From positions 2,976,001 to 3,040,000 of the forward strand of contig NZ_CP009323.1 in assembly GCF_000959725.1 (NCBI RefSeq): a stretch of DNA of 64,000 nucleotides, read 5' to 3'. Source of the DNA: Burkholderia gladioli (GTDB taxonomy: Bacteria; Pseudomonadota; Gammaproteobacteria; Burkholderiales; Burkholderiaceae). This document shows positions 17,765-25,646 of this stretch, piece by piece. Both the position numbers and the translations under genes were made by a program. Below the pieces are notes generated by a model. The model saw only the letters and a list, made by a program, of their open reading frames with translations. It had not been told where the DNA came from and ran no database searches. How positions within the stretch are numbered: the stretch's first letter is position 1; every line of letters begins with the position of its first letter.

Positions 17765-19405
17765 TCACGACGCGCGCAGCGCGCGCCGGATGATTTTCCC
17801 GGTCGCCGTCATCGGCAGGCTGTCGACGAAGGCGATCGCGCGCGGGTATTCGTGCGCCGCCAGGCGGGTGCGCACATGCTGCTGCAACTCGCCGACCAGC
17901 GCCGCGCCGGCCTCGGCGCCGGGCTGCAGCACCACGAAGGCCTTGACGATCTCGGTGCGCGTCGCATCGGGCACGCCGACCACGGCCGCCATGCGCACCG
18001 CCGGATGCTTGAGCAGGCAGTCCTCGATCGGCCCGGGACCGATCCGGTAGCCGGCGCTGGTGATCACGTCGTCGTCGCGGCCGACGAAGCGGATGAAGCC
18101 GTCAGGGTCGGCGACGCCGCGGTCGCCGCTGAGCAGGTAGTCGCCGGCGAACTTGTCGCGAGTCGCGCCGGGGTTGCGCCAGTAGCCGAGGAACATCACC
18201 GGATCGGGCGCGCGGATGCCGATATTGCCTTCCACGCCGGCCGGCACTGGCTGCCCCGCCGCGTCGACGATCTCGACGCGATGGCCCGGCGCGGCCTTGC
18301 CGATCGCGCTGGCGCGCGGCGCGAACAGCCGGCTGCACGAGGACAGCACCATGTTGCACTCGGTCTGGCCGTAGAACTCGTTGATGGTCACGCCGAACAT
18401 CTCGCGGCCCCAGTCGAGCAGGCCGGCGCCGAGCGACTCGCCGCCGCTGGCGACCGAGACGAGCCGCAGCGCCTGCGCTTGCGGTGGCCGCTGCGCGCTT
18501 CGCATCAGCTTCAGCGCGGTCGGCGGCAGGAAGGCGTGCGTCACGCCGTGGCGCGCCATCAGCGCGAAGGCGGCCTCGCCGTCGAACTTCTCGAAGCGGC
18601 GCGCGAGCACCGTCACGCCGTGATGCCAGGCCGGCAGCAGCACGTCGAGCAGGCCACCGATCCAGGCCCAGTCGGCCGGCGTCCAGAACACGCGCGCGCC
18701 GCGTGGAAAGCCGTTTTGCGACATCTCCACGCCGGGCAGGTGGCCGAGCAGCACGCGCTGCGCGTGCAGCGCGCCCTTCGGCTTACCGGTGGTGCCCGAG
18801 GTGTAGATGATCACGGCCGGGTCCTCGGCGAGCGTGTCGACCGGCGTGTAGTGCTCGGATTCGGCGGCCAGCGCCGCCTCGAAGGGCAGCGTGCCGTCGG
18901 GCGCGTCGTCGCTGCCGCTGTCGATGCAGTAGACCGTGTGCAGCGCCGGCAGCGCCGCGCGCAGCGGCGCGATCTTGGCGGCGCCGGCGCGGTCGGTGAC
19001 CAGCGCGCTGGCACCGCTGTCGGCCAGGCGGAATTCGAGCGCGTCGGCGCCGAACAGCGCGAACAGCGGCACCGCGATCGCGCCGGCCTTGTAGGCGGCC
19101 AGGTGGGCGATGGCGGTTTGCGGGCCCTGCGGGATGAAGATGCCGATCCGCTCGCCGCGCCCGATGCCGGCGCGCGCGAGGCTGTTGGCGAGGCGATTGG
19201 AGGCCGCCTTCAAGTCGTCGAACGTATAGTGCGTGACGGAGCCGTCCTCGCGTTCGTCGATCAGCGCCAGGCGGCCGCTGCCGTCGGCCCAGCGATCGCA
19301 GACGTCGACGCCGATGTTGTAGCGCTCGGGAATGCGCCAGGCGAAGCGCTCGAGCAGGGAGGGGTAATCGTCGGCATCGGGCAGCATCGGCGCTCCTCGC
19401 GACAT
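17765..19405 (-). CDS. Acyl-CoA synthetase (AMP-forming, acetyl/medium-chain type)
   Basis: A 546-residue ANL-superfamily adenylating enzyme. The P-loop-like YTSGTTGKPKG lies near residue 200. INEFYGQTECN (A5) and the A7 block YLLSGDRGVADPDGF follow, and the C-terminal catalytic lysine motif MTATGKIIRR closes the protein. This converts a carboxylic acid to its CoA thioester via an acyl-adenylate. Sequence style (GRDDDVITSAGYRIGP) is that of acetyl/propionyl/medium-chain synthetases of the AcsM type. An alternative start lies six codons downstream. Confidence 0.85.
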   Translation of the reverse strand: MSRGAPMLPDADDYPSLLERFAWRIPERYNIGVDVCDRWADGSGRLALIDEREDGSVTHYTFDDLKAASNRLANSLARAGIGRGERIGIFIPQGPQTAIAHLAAYKAGAIAVPLFALFGADALEFRLADSGASALVTDRAGAAKIAPLRAALPALHTVYCIDSGSDDAPDGTLPFEAALAAESEHYTPVDTLAEDPAVIIYTSGTTGKPKGALHAQRVLLGHLPGVEMSQNGFPRGARVFWTPADWAWIGGLLDVLLPAWHHGVTVLARRFEKFDGEAAFALMARHGVTHAFLPPTALKLMRSAQRPPQAQALRLVSVASGGESLGAGLLDWGREMFGVTINEFYGQTECNMVLSSCSRLFAPRASAIGKAAPGHRVEIVDAAGQPVPAGVEGNIGIRAPDPVMFLGYWRNPGATRDKFAGDYLLSGDRGVADPDGFIRFVGRDDDVITSAGYRIGPGPIEDCLLKHPAVRMAAVVGVPDATRTEIVKAFVVLQPGAEAGAALVGELQQHVRTRLAAHEYPRAIAFVDSLPMTATGKIIRRALRAS

Positions 19406-19541
19406 CGCGCGTGATGGTTTCCGACGAGATTACACCGTATCGTCATGGGCCTACGCGATAGTCGGGGCCGCGATCATGGGTTGCGCGGCGGCCGCGCCGA
19501 ATCGCGCGTACTATCGCAAGTTCAACGATTTGAAGTGAAAC

Positions 19542-19661
19542 ATGGTCTGGCTTTGGATTGCCACGGGGTTCAGCCTGCTGGGCATCGGCGCCGTCGTGTT
19601 GTTCGCGATGCGCGTCGATCCGCTGTCCGGCCGCGTCAGCGGCCGCTATCGCAAGCGCTGA
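19542..19661 (+). CDS. Very small membrane protein (39 aa)
   Basis: A 39-codon ORF beginning MVWLWIATGFSLLGIG. A single hydrophobic helix of about 22 residues is followed by a basic tail ending GRYRKR. GAAGTG lies upstream at suitable distance. The pattern (short N-terminus, one helix, positive cytoplasmic tail) matches the positive-inside rule for a small bitopic protein, but there is no family evidence. Confidence 0.4.
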   Translation: MVWLWIATGFSLLGIGAVVLFAMRVDPLSGRVSGRYRKR

Positions 19662-19741
19662 GCAATGTCCTTTTCGCTTACCGCCGGTCGGGTCGCGGCC
19701 GGCGCGCGTGCACGCGCCGGCGAGTCGGCCGCATTCGTGCC

Positions 19742-20440
19742 TCAGCGCGCCGGCAGGTAGCGTGACGGGTCGATCGAGCGGCCGCCGTAGCGCAGCTCGA
19801 AATGCAGCGCCACGCGGTCGTTGTCGGTATCGCCCATTTCCGCGATCTTCTGGCCTTGCGTGACGGCCTGGCCTTCCTTCACGAGCAGCGTGCGATTGTG
19901 GGCATAGGCGGTCAGGAAGTCCGCGTCGTGCTTGATGATCAGCAGGTTGCCGTAGCCGCGCAGCCCGTTGCCGGCATACACCACGGTGCCGGCCGCCGCG
20001 GCCACCACCGGCGTGCCGGCCGCATTCGCGATATCGATCCCCTTGGAACTGCCGCCGTCGAACGAGCGGACCACGTTGCCGGCCGCCGGCCAGATCAGCG
20101 AGATCGAGGCGTTCGGGCGCGGCGCGGCGCTGGCCGCGCCGCTCGACGGCGGCGGGGCCGAGCTGCCTGCGCTCGACGAGCCGGCGCCGGCCGAGCGGAT
20201 CGGCGCGCCGCCCGGGGGCGCCACGCGCAGCACCTGGCCGACCTCGATCGCATCGGGGTTCGTGATCGAGTTCCAGCGCACCAGGTTCGATATCGGCTGA
20301 CGGTTCGCGCGCGCGATCTTCGACAGCGTGTCGCCACGCTCGACGCGATAGAAACCGGGGCCGACCGGCGCGGAGCCGCAGGCGGCCAGCACGGCGACGA
20401 GGGAAGCGACGACGAACCTTCGGGTGGTCTTGACCAGCAT
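19742..20440 (-). CDS. nlpD: NlpD-like lipoprotein: LysM plus degenerate LytM (M23) domain
   Basis: A 232-residue lipoprotein precursor with lipobox LAAC (Cys21). One LysM peptidoglycan-binding domain follows (YRVERGDTLSKIARAN...), then a Ser/Pro-rich linker and a C-terminal LytM domain. The zinc site is degenerate: SSKGIDIA lacks the first His and ALHFELR lacks one of the HxH pair. Exactly this loss is known in E. coli NlpD, which does not cleave but activates the cell-division amidase AmiC. No rpoS or pcm gene adjoins it here, unlike the classic nlpD locus, so it may be a paralogue. Confidence 0.85.
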   Translation of the reverse strand: MLVKTTRRFVVASLVAVLAACGSAPVGPGFYRVERGDTLSKIARANRQPISNLVRWNSITNPDAIEVGQVLRVAPPGGAPIRSAGAGSSSAGSSAPPPSSGAASAAPRPNASISLIWPAAGNVVRSFDGGSSKGIDIANAAGTPVVAAAAGTVVYAGNGLRGYGNLLIIKHDADFLTAYAHNRTLLVKEGQAVTQGQKIAEMGDTDNDRVALHFELRYGGRSIDPSRYLPAR

Positions 20441-20486
20441 GAAACCTCACAGGACACCGTCGCGACGGGCACGACGGTGAAACACG

Positions 20487-20509
20487 AAAACCCCGGATTT
20501 TACCGGGTT
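20487..20509 (-). terminator. Intrinsic terminator of the aldose epimerase gene
   Basis: In the leftward direction the sequence reads AACCCGG-TAAAAT-CCGGGGTTTTC. A 7-bp stem with one bulged base is followed by a short T-run. It lies between the epimerase stop at 20697 and the nlpD start at 20440. Confidence 0.55.
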
Positions 20510-20696
20510 CGCGGCGCGCGCCGCCGATTCGAGGTAGAGATTGCGCGGCCGGGCTTGCGCGGCATGGCGCCGCGTGGGGCTTGGCGGCGCTGGAAGCGGG
20601 CAGGTGAGTGACGGATTGGAAGGCCGTAGTTCAGGCTGGAGCGCTGCCCGCCGGGCCGCGCTCCATGCCTTGCCGTGTCGATCGTCGCGGATCGCC

Positions 20697-21614
20697 TCAG
20701 CCGAGCGGCGAGACGCGAATGCGCAGCGCGGCCGTCTCGGTCGCGCCGGGCGCCAGCATGCGCAGCCCCAGGCCGTTGTGGATCGCGTCGGGCAGGCCGA
20801 GCCAGGGTTCGACGCAGTAGAAGTCCGACTCGGGCTTCTCGGTCCAGGTTGTCACGGCGTACCAGGGGATCGAGCCGGGGCGGTTCAGGTCGATCTCGAT
20901 GCGTCGGCGGCGGCCGGCCATGTCGATCTGCACCGGGCGCGAGGGCACGCCCTCGAGGCAATGGAAGCGATCGAGGATGCGCGCCTCGTCGAGCGTGTAG
21001 TGCGATTCGCCCGCGATCGGTGCGCTGATCGAGCCATCGGGCTGCTGGTGGCATTGCCGCGTCGGCGGCAGTTCGATACGGGTCCGAGCGCGTTCGTCGT
21101 GCGGCAGCGCGAAGTAGAAATGATGGCCCGCGTAATAGGGCAGCGAGGGCAGCGGCGCATCGCCGAGATTGCGCGTGGTCAGCTCGACGTCGAGCGTGTG
21201 CGCGTCGACGAACTGGTAGCGCGCGTCGAAGCGGAACGCGAACGGGTAGGCCTCGCGCGTGGCTTCGCTGCTCTCCAGCGTCATGTCCACGCCGCGGCCG
21301 TCGGCATCCACGTGCGCGGCGAACGGCAGGTCGCGTGCGAAACCGTGCATCGGCAGCTCGCGTACCACGCCGGCCGCGTCGCGCCAGCGGCCGATCGTGT
21401 CGCCCACGCGATGGCGGCCGAGAAACGGGAACAGCAACGGATTGCCGCCGCGCACCTTGGCCGGCGCGCTCCAGTCGGCCTGCTCGGGCCAGAAGATGAT
21501 CGGCTCGTCGCCGATGTGCCAGGACAGCAGGCGCCCGCCTGCCTGGGGTGCGATGCGCAGGCGCGCCGCGCCGTCCACGAGTTCGATGATGTCCTGCTGC
21601 TGGAAGATGGGCAT
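20697..21614 (-). CDS. Aldose 1-epimerase family protein
   Basis: A 305-residue galactose-mutarotase-like protein (MPIFQQQDIIELVDG start at 21614). It contains the beta-sandwich hallmarks PLLFPFLGRHR, MHGFARDLPF with a conserved His, PYYAGHHFYFALP, and ESDFYCVEPWLGLPDAI carrying the catalytic-type Glu. Such enzymes interconvert alpha and beta anomers of hexoses; some family members act on hexose-6-phosphates. The gene stands alone with its own terminator. Confidence 0.82.
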   Translation of the reverse strand: MPIFQQQDIIELVDGAARLRIAPQAGGRLLSWHIGDEPIIFWPEQADWSAPAKVRGGNPLLFPFLGRHRVGDTIGRWRDAAGVVRELPMHGFARDLPFAAHVDADGRGVDMTLESSEATREAYPFAFRFDARYQFVDAHTLDVELTTRNLGDAPLPSLPYYAGHHFYFALPHDERARTRIELPPTRQCHQQPDGSISAPIAGESHYTLDEARILDRFHCLEGVPSRPVQIDMAGRRRRIEIDLNRPGSIPWYAVTTWTEKPESDFYCVEPWLGLPDAIHNGLGLRMLAPGATETAALRIRVSPLG

Positions 21615-21786
21615 GGGGTTCCTTCGGTCGGCATCGACAAGGCAAATCGGGCGGACAGCATAACGGATCGATGCGCGCTTGTGCGCTGCGGGGCGCGCCG
21701 ATCGGCAGGCTTCGGTACCAGGCGACCGAGGTGATCGGCAAAACTTGCTCGGGGGAAACCCGTGTCGGGAAATTGCGGGTAGCAAT

Positions 21787-21801
21787 CTGACGGACCGTCA
21801 G
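21787..21801. promoter_or_regulatory. Perfect 15-bp palindrome CTGACGG-A-CCGTCAG
   Basis: Seven-base arms flank a single central base in the spacer between the leftward epimerase and the rightward small ORF/uppP region. It could be an operator or a small transcript hairpin. No T-run follows. Factor unknown. Confidence 0.35.
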
Positions 21802-21862
21802 GATAATGACGTCAACCGGTTACGTTTCGTTACACCGGACTTGGCTATCGGGAGTCGGCAGC

Positions 21863-21949
21863 ATGGATCTGGCAATGGCAATGGGCATCGCATTGTTCGG
21901 CATGTTCACGGGCAGCACGGTGCTGTTCTTCTACCAGCTCGGTCGCTGA
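21863..21949 (+). CDS. Tiny membrane peptide (28 aa)
   Basis: A 28-codon ORF with a single hydrophobic segment (LAMAMGIALFGMFTGSTVLFFY) and a short basic end. A GGAG ribosome site lies 8 bases before the ATG. The composition is that of small bitopic proteins. No family is recognised, and coding status rests only on ribosome site and hydrophobicity. Confidence 0.35.
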   Translation: MDLAMAMGIALFGMFTGSTVLFFYQLGR

Positions 21950-22186
21950 TTTCGTCGCGCGACGGAGCCTGTTCCGTCGCTGTCTGCCGGCTCGCCGTCC
22001 TCGGATCGCGGGCCGTTTGTTTTTCATGATCATTTCAATTTGCTGACAACGCGGTTCCAGTGTCGATGATCGCGGCATCGAGGCGCCATTCGGCTTGGCG
22101 CTCCTTATGCTGCTGTGCATAATCGGGGCGCTGCCGGCGATCCTGCCGGCTTTTCCCCCTCCATCCATCGACAAAAGGACTGACGC

Positions 22187-23017
22187 GTGAGCCTCTGGTT
22201 TCTGGTATTTCTGAGCGTCCTGCAGGGCGTGACCGAACTCTTCCCCGTCAGCAGTCTGGGCCACACGCTGCTCGTGCCGGCCCTGATCGGCATGCATATC
22301 GACAAGCACGCGCCGCAGTTGCTGCCGTTCCTGGTCGCGCTGCACCTCGGTACCGCGATCGCGCTGCTCTGGTATTTCCGCGCACGCTGGTGCGCGCTGG
22401 TGCGGGGCTTCTTCGCCTCCTTTGCCGGCCGCCCCAACGACGACGCGCACATGATGTGGGCACTGATCATCGGCACCATTCCGGCCGGGCTGGTGGGACT
22501 GCTGCTCGAGAAGAGGATCGAGCATGTGTTCCATGACCTGCGGATCGTGGCTGGCGCGCTGATCGTCAACGGCATCCTGCTGTGGTGGGGCGATCGCCTG
22601 CAGCGTTCGCGTGTGCATCGTGCGCCCGAGAAGCTCGGTTTCGGCCGGGCCTTCCTGGTCGGTCTCGCGCAAGTGGGTGCGTTGATCCCGGGTTTCTCGC
22701 GCAGCGGGCTGACCATGATCGCCGGCAATGCGGCGGGGCTCACCACCGAGAAGGCGGCGGAGTTTTCGTTCCTGCTCGGCACGCCGATCATCCTGGCCGC
22801 GGGCGTGCTCGAGTTGCCGAAGCTGTTCCATGCGCCGGACCAACTGGCCGATGCCGCGCTGGGTGGCGTGTTGACGGCGATCGCCGCCTACCTGAGCGTG
22901 CGTTTCCTGATGCGTTATTTCGAGGGGCGCGGGCGGCTGGCCGCGTTCGGCGTGTATTGCGTGCTGGCTGGACTGTTCTGCATTGGCTGGTTCGCGTTTC
23001 ATCCGCAGCCGGTTTGA
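22187..23017 (+). CDS. uppP: Undecaprenyl-diphosphatase (BacA/UppP)
   Basis: A 276-residue multi-span membrane enzyme. The start is GTG at 22187 with AAAAGGAC in front. Catalytic region one is [13 protein letters not shown] (residues 14-26), with Glu17 in the position of the conserved acid. Region two is PGFSRSG near residue 168, with the conserved Arg. It removes a phosphate from undecaprenyl-PP on the periplasmic side, recycling the carrier for peptidoglycan and O-antigen synthesis, and confers bacitracin tolerance. Length and helices match the family. Confidence 0.92.
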   Translation: MSLWFLVFLSVLQGVTELFPVSSLGHTLLVPALIGMHIDKHAPQLLPFLVALHLGTAIALLWYFRARWCALVRGFFASFAGRPNDDAHMMWALIIGTIPAGLVGLLLEKRIEHVFHDLRIVAGALIVNGILLWWGDRLQRSRVHRAPEKLGFGRAFLVGLAQVGALIPGFSRSGLTMIAGNAAGLTTEKAAEFSFLLGTPIILAAGVLELPKLFHAPDQLADAALGGVLTAIAAYLSVRFLMRYFEGRGRLAAFGVYCVLAGLFCIGWFAFHPQPV

Positions 23018-23020
23018 GTT

Positions 23021-23083
23021 GAGGTGCCGCGGGGCGGCAGTGGCGCGGCCGATTTCGACGGCCGCCCCTGCCGCCTCGTTTTA
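23021..23083 (+). terminator. Probable terminator after uppP
   Basis: GAGG...GGGGCGGC (23021-23038) pairs with GCCGCCCC...CCTC (23061-23077) around an internal loop and an inner GGCCG/CGGCC hairpin. It is directly followed by GTTTT. Confidence 0.5.
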
Positions 23084-23108
23084 CGCTGGCTGCCCAGGAG
23101 CGATCGGG

Positions 23109-23114
23109 TATAAT
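23109..23114 (+). promoter_or_regulatory. Consensus -10 element (TATAAT) upstream of tRNA-Arg
   Basis: A perfect TATAAT lies in an otherwise GC-rich context, 126 bases before tRNA-Arg. The -35 region at 17-base spacing is weak (CTGGCT). It is the likely promoter of the tRNA transcript. Confidence 0.45.
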
Positions 23115-23239
23115 TGCCGGCTCGGGTTTTTCTCGCGGAGCGGGTTTCGTGCTTCGGTGGGAACGGCCCGATCGGATGGTTCGCCTCGGATCGTCCGCAT
23201 GTCTCTTCGGGCAGTGCATCGGCGCTGCCTGTCTCACGA

Positions 23240-23316
23240 CCGCCCTTAGCTCAGACGGATAGAGCAACGGCCTTCTAAGCCGTAGGTCACACGTTCGAAT
23301 CGTGTAGGGCGGGCCA
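23240..23316 (+). tRNA. tRNA-Arg (anticodon TCT), CCA encoded; island attachment target
   Basis: Acceptor CCGCCCT pairs with AGGGCGG. The D-arm is GCTCAGACGGATAGAGC, and the anticodon arm ACGGC-CTTCTAA-GCCGT gives anticodon TCT. The T-arm is CACAC-GTTCGAATC-GTGT. The discriminator G is followed by an encoded CCA at 23314-23316. Its 3' portion from 23268 is duplicated at the right end of the island near 55.4 kb. The intact tRNA is kept on this side. Confidence 0.95.
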
Positions 23317-23324
23317 GTCAAATC
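23268..23324 (+). repeat. attL: left direct repeat of the genomic island (57 bp, tRNA-Arg 3' part)
   Basis: The sequence from CGGCCTTCTAAGCCG through the CCA to GTCAAATC recurs at 54483-54493 plus 55407-55455. There is one substitution: G at 23297 versus A at 55428. Crossover inside a tRNA 3' end and extending a few bases past it is the signature of tyrosine-integrase islands. Confidence 0.88.
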
Positions 23325-23385
23325 CTTAAGAATCAGTCGCTTAGATTTTTGTCACTTCCGGCAAATTGTCGGCCAATCACGTTTC

Positions 23386-23407
23386 AGTGTGACTGGAGTG
23401 TGACTGG
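23386..23407 (+). repeat. Tandem 11-bp direct repeat AGTGTGACTGG x2 next to attL
   Basis: Two contiguous identical 11-mers (23386-23396 and 23397-23407) lie 62 bases inside the island. Short direct repeats here resemble integrase arm-binding sites. The rest of 23,317-23,719 shows no gene and no surviving integrase. Confidence 0.4.
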
Positions 23408-23719
23408 ATTTTACCTCGCACTGAGCGATTCCAGTAAAGCCGTAGGGAGCCTTACGGGGCGAGCGTTGCGGGTGATTTAAGTTCGGAAACTTCTCGCAAC
23501 TCGGAGAAAGTTCGCGGAGGGCTGCGTAGCAAATTACCTAACAGCGCCGAGAACGGCCACAACCGGCCCGTAGAGGCGGCGGTGTACGCGCGTCATAACA
23601 TCGTATTTTTCCCCGGGTACAGATAGAAAACCGTTACCCTCCGTGACCACCGTCGAAGGGTACGCCGGGTTTGTAGTTGCCCCCGCAACCCAGGACACTC
23701 GGACACCGTTAGATTGATG

Positions 23720-24256
23720 GTAAGCGATCCATTATCGACGTCTACCCAACAGCACTCTGAGCGAGGAGCATAGGTGTCCACCTATTCCGGAGGTGGACAC
23801 CTATGGCTGACAAAAACTCACAGTTGCGAGTCGTTCGGCAAAGTAGTGACGGCCGTCGCCGTTACGATGAAAATGGCAAACGAGCCTTGGTGGAGGCGAC
23901 GTTACGCCCGGGCGTGTCGGTGGCCCGCATGGCGCAAGAGCACGGGATCAACGCCAACCTGCTGCGCAAGTGGATCACGAAATACCTGATGGAGCGCGAG
24001 AAATGCGTCTCGCTGGCGCAGCAGGATAACGGCGACGACCGGCCGCCTTCGGGTGATGCGACTGACAGCGTGGCAATCGATCCTCCGAGTTCTCGCCAGC
24101 TCGTCGTTGGCGCGGCACCACCACCCGCGTTCGTGCCTGTTGTTCCGGTACCGCCTGCGTCCACACCGCCATCCCCGTCGATGACGCTCACGCTGCATGT
24201 GCATCTGTCGAACGGTGTCGAACTTGAACTAGGCAGCGCCATCGCGACCATTGATG
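23720..24256 (+). mobile_element. IS66-family element remnant, left end
   Basis: The fragment begins with GTAAGCG, the characteristic IS66 terminal sequence. It holds the first IS66 gene and is cut at 24257 by the end of an IS3-type element. The missing distal part of an IS66 element (C-terminus of the large transposase and a GTGAGCG-type end) is found at 32.4-32.5 kb. The two could be halves of one element or separate copies. Confidence 0.6.
23769..23805 (+). promoter_or_regulatory. Hairpin burying the ribosome site and start codon of the IS66 gene
   Basis: The perfect 15-bp arms CATAGGTGTCCACCT and AGGTGGACACCTATG are separated by seven bases. The right arm includes the ATG at 23803-23805, and GGAGG overlaps loop and arm. 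Read-through RNA from outside would fold and hide the start, a known way insertion sequences limit transposase synthesis. Confidence 0.6.
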
Positions 24257-24309
24257 TGACCTGCCTGATTTCTTCGGGCCATTTCAATCTTGGAGAACGG
24301 CCTCGGTGA
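23803..24309 (+). pseudogene. IS66 TnpA-like accessory protein, 3' end replaced
   Basis: The N-terminal helix-turn-helix (RRRYDENGKRALVEATL..GVSVARMAQEHGINANLLRKWI) is that of IS66 orf1 proteins. A proline-rich linker and a THLHVHLSNGVELE-like beta part follow. After codon 151 the frame runs into the end of an IS3-type element and stops after about 17 foreign residues, so the natural C-terminus is lost. The tnpB and tnpC genes expected downstream are absent. Confidence 0.75.
24257..24306 (-). mobile_element. 50-bp terminal remnant of an IS3/IS407-type element
   Basis: TGACCTGCCTGATTTCTTCG... up to GGCCTCGG is identical, in inverted orientation, to the end of the transposase fragment at 54404-54454. 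It starts with TGA, as IS3-family termini do. It marks where an element cut the IS66 gene before or while a second IS3 element landed at 24307. Confidence 0.6.
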
Positions 24310-25544
24310 TCCGCTTGGGTTTTCCAGACCAACCCTAGCGCGAGTTTTCCGGCGTTTCGGGCCCGATGGGGCCCGGCAAAAGCGCCAGCTGACGGGCGAA
24401 TTCAGCCGGCGCCAAGTCTTTGAGAGCCGAGTGAGGACGGCTCTCGTTGTAGTCCCGCCGCCATGCCTCGATTATCGCTTTGGCTTCGCCCAACGTCTCG
24501 AACCAATGTAGGTTCAAGCATTCGTCCCGGAATGATCCGTTAAAGGTCTCAATGTGGCAATTGTCCGTCGGTTTGCCCGGTCGGCTGAAGTCGATTTTGG
24601 CCCGATGGTGATACGCCCACATGTCGAGCAGCCGCCCGGAAAATTCACTGCCGTTGTCCACGAACACATGCCGTGGGGCGCCGCGTCGAGCCACGATGCG
24701 ATTGAGTGCCGATACCACGTGCTCGCCCTTTAGACGCTGTCCGACCTCGATGGCCAGGGCCTCCTTGGTGAATACGTCCACCACGGTCAAGGTACGGAAT
24801 TTCGAACCATCAGCCAGTTGGTCAGCCACGAAATCCATGCTCCAGGCATCGTTCGGTTTGACTGGCACGATCTTCGCCATCCGGGTCACGACCATCTTGC
24901 GACGCTTCGGCAATTTCGAGCGCAACTGCAGTTGTTCCTCGCAATACAGCCTGTAGGCTTGGTTCCTGCCCAACTGCCAACCTTCGCGGCGCAACAGCAC
25001 GTGGACGCGCCGATAACCATATCGCACCCGGGTGTACGCAATCTCGCGCATGCGCGAACGCAGCTCGGGACGGGGATCCTTGACGCTTCGGTAGTACTGG
25101 ACGCTACGTGGTTGCTTCAAGAGCCGGCAGGCCCGCCTCATCGTCAATCCGTAGTGGCTCACCACATAGGCCACCACGTCTCGCCTCAGCGCGGGCCGGG
25201 CCACTTTTTTGAAGCCACGTCCTGCAGGATCGCCTTGTCCAGGCTCAGCTCCGCAACCAGCTTCTTCAGTCGAGCGTTCTCGTCTTGCAACTGCTTGAGC
25301 TCGCGTACCTGATCCGATTGCATGCCTGCGTACTGCTTCTTCCAGCGATAAAACGTCTGCTCCGAAATACCGACCTGGCGGATCAGATCCGCCACCGGCA
25401 TCCCCAGTTCCGCTTGCTTCAGTACCGCCACAATCTGTTCGATCGAAAAGCGCTTGCGTTTCATGGCAAACCACCTCCTGGTTCAGGGTCAAGTTTGCCG
25501 CAAAACTCGCTCTCGGATTGGCCCAGGATTCCTAACGCAGATCA
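24307..25544 (-). mobile_element. Complete IS3-family insertion sequence (about 1.24 kb)
   Basis: The two ends, read inwards, are TGATCCGCTTGGG... and TGATCTGCGTTAG.... They align over about 48 bases, sharing TGATC, CCAA, CC and GCGAGTTTT.CGGC, so they are the terminal inverted repeats. Inside are orfA and orfB, joined by an A6G slippery run. No matching 3-4 bp target duplication is visible. The first 37 bases of the 25,544 end recur inverted at 54193-54229. Confidence 0.75.
24335..25464 (-). CDS. IS3-family transposase, OrfA plus OrfB by -1 frameshift
   Basis: OrfA (25464 to 25186, 92 residues) has the helix-turn-helix SIEQIVAVLKQAELG..VADLIRQVGISEQTFYRWKKQY and a leucine-rich coil. OrfB, in the -1 frame to the stop at 24335, is the DDE integrase. 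WSMDFVADQL carries the first Asp, VFVDNGSEFSG the second, and NCHIETFNGSFRDECLN the Glu, with the usual spacing. The AAAAAAG run on the coding strand (25,205-25,210 as T6) is the classic IS3 slippage site producing OrfAB. Both reading frames look intact, so the element may still be active. Confidence 0.85.
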
Positions 25545-25646
25545 GGCCGGTATGACGGTGTCCTTTCGGCCAAGAGCGGACTTTGGACACAGCCTCGGCC
25601 ATGAAGAGACATGCAACCGGGCCCCCTGAAGTGTCGACGACCCGCC

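Noticed and set aside
19476..19538. Short frame MGCAAAAPNRAYYRKFNDLK before the 39-aa ORF
   Set aside because: Only 20 codons from the ATG with no ribosome site or upstream start in frame; could be chance.
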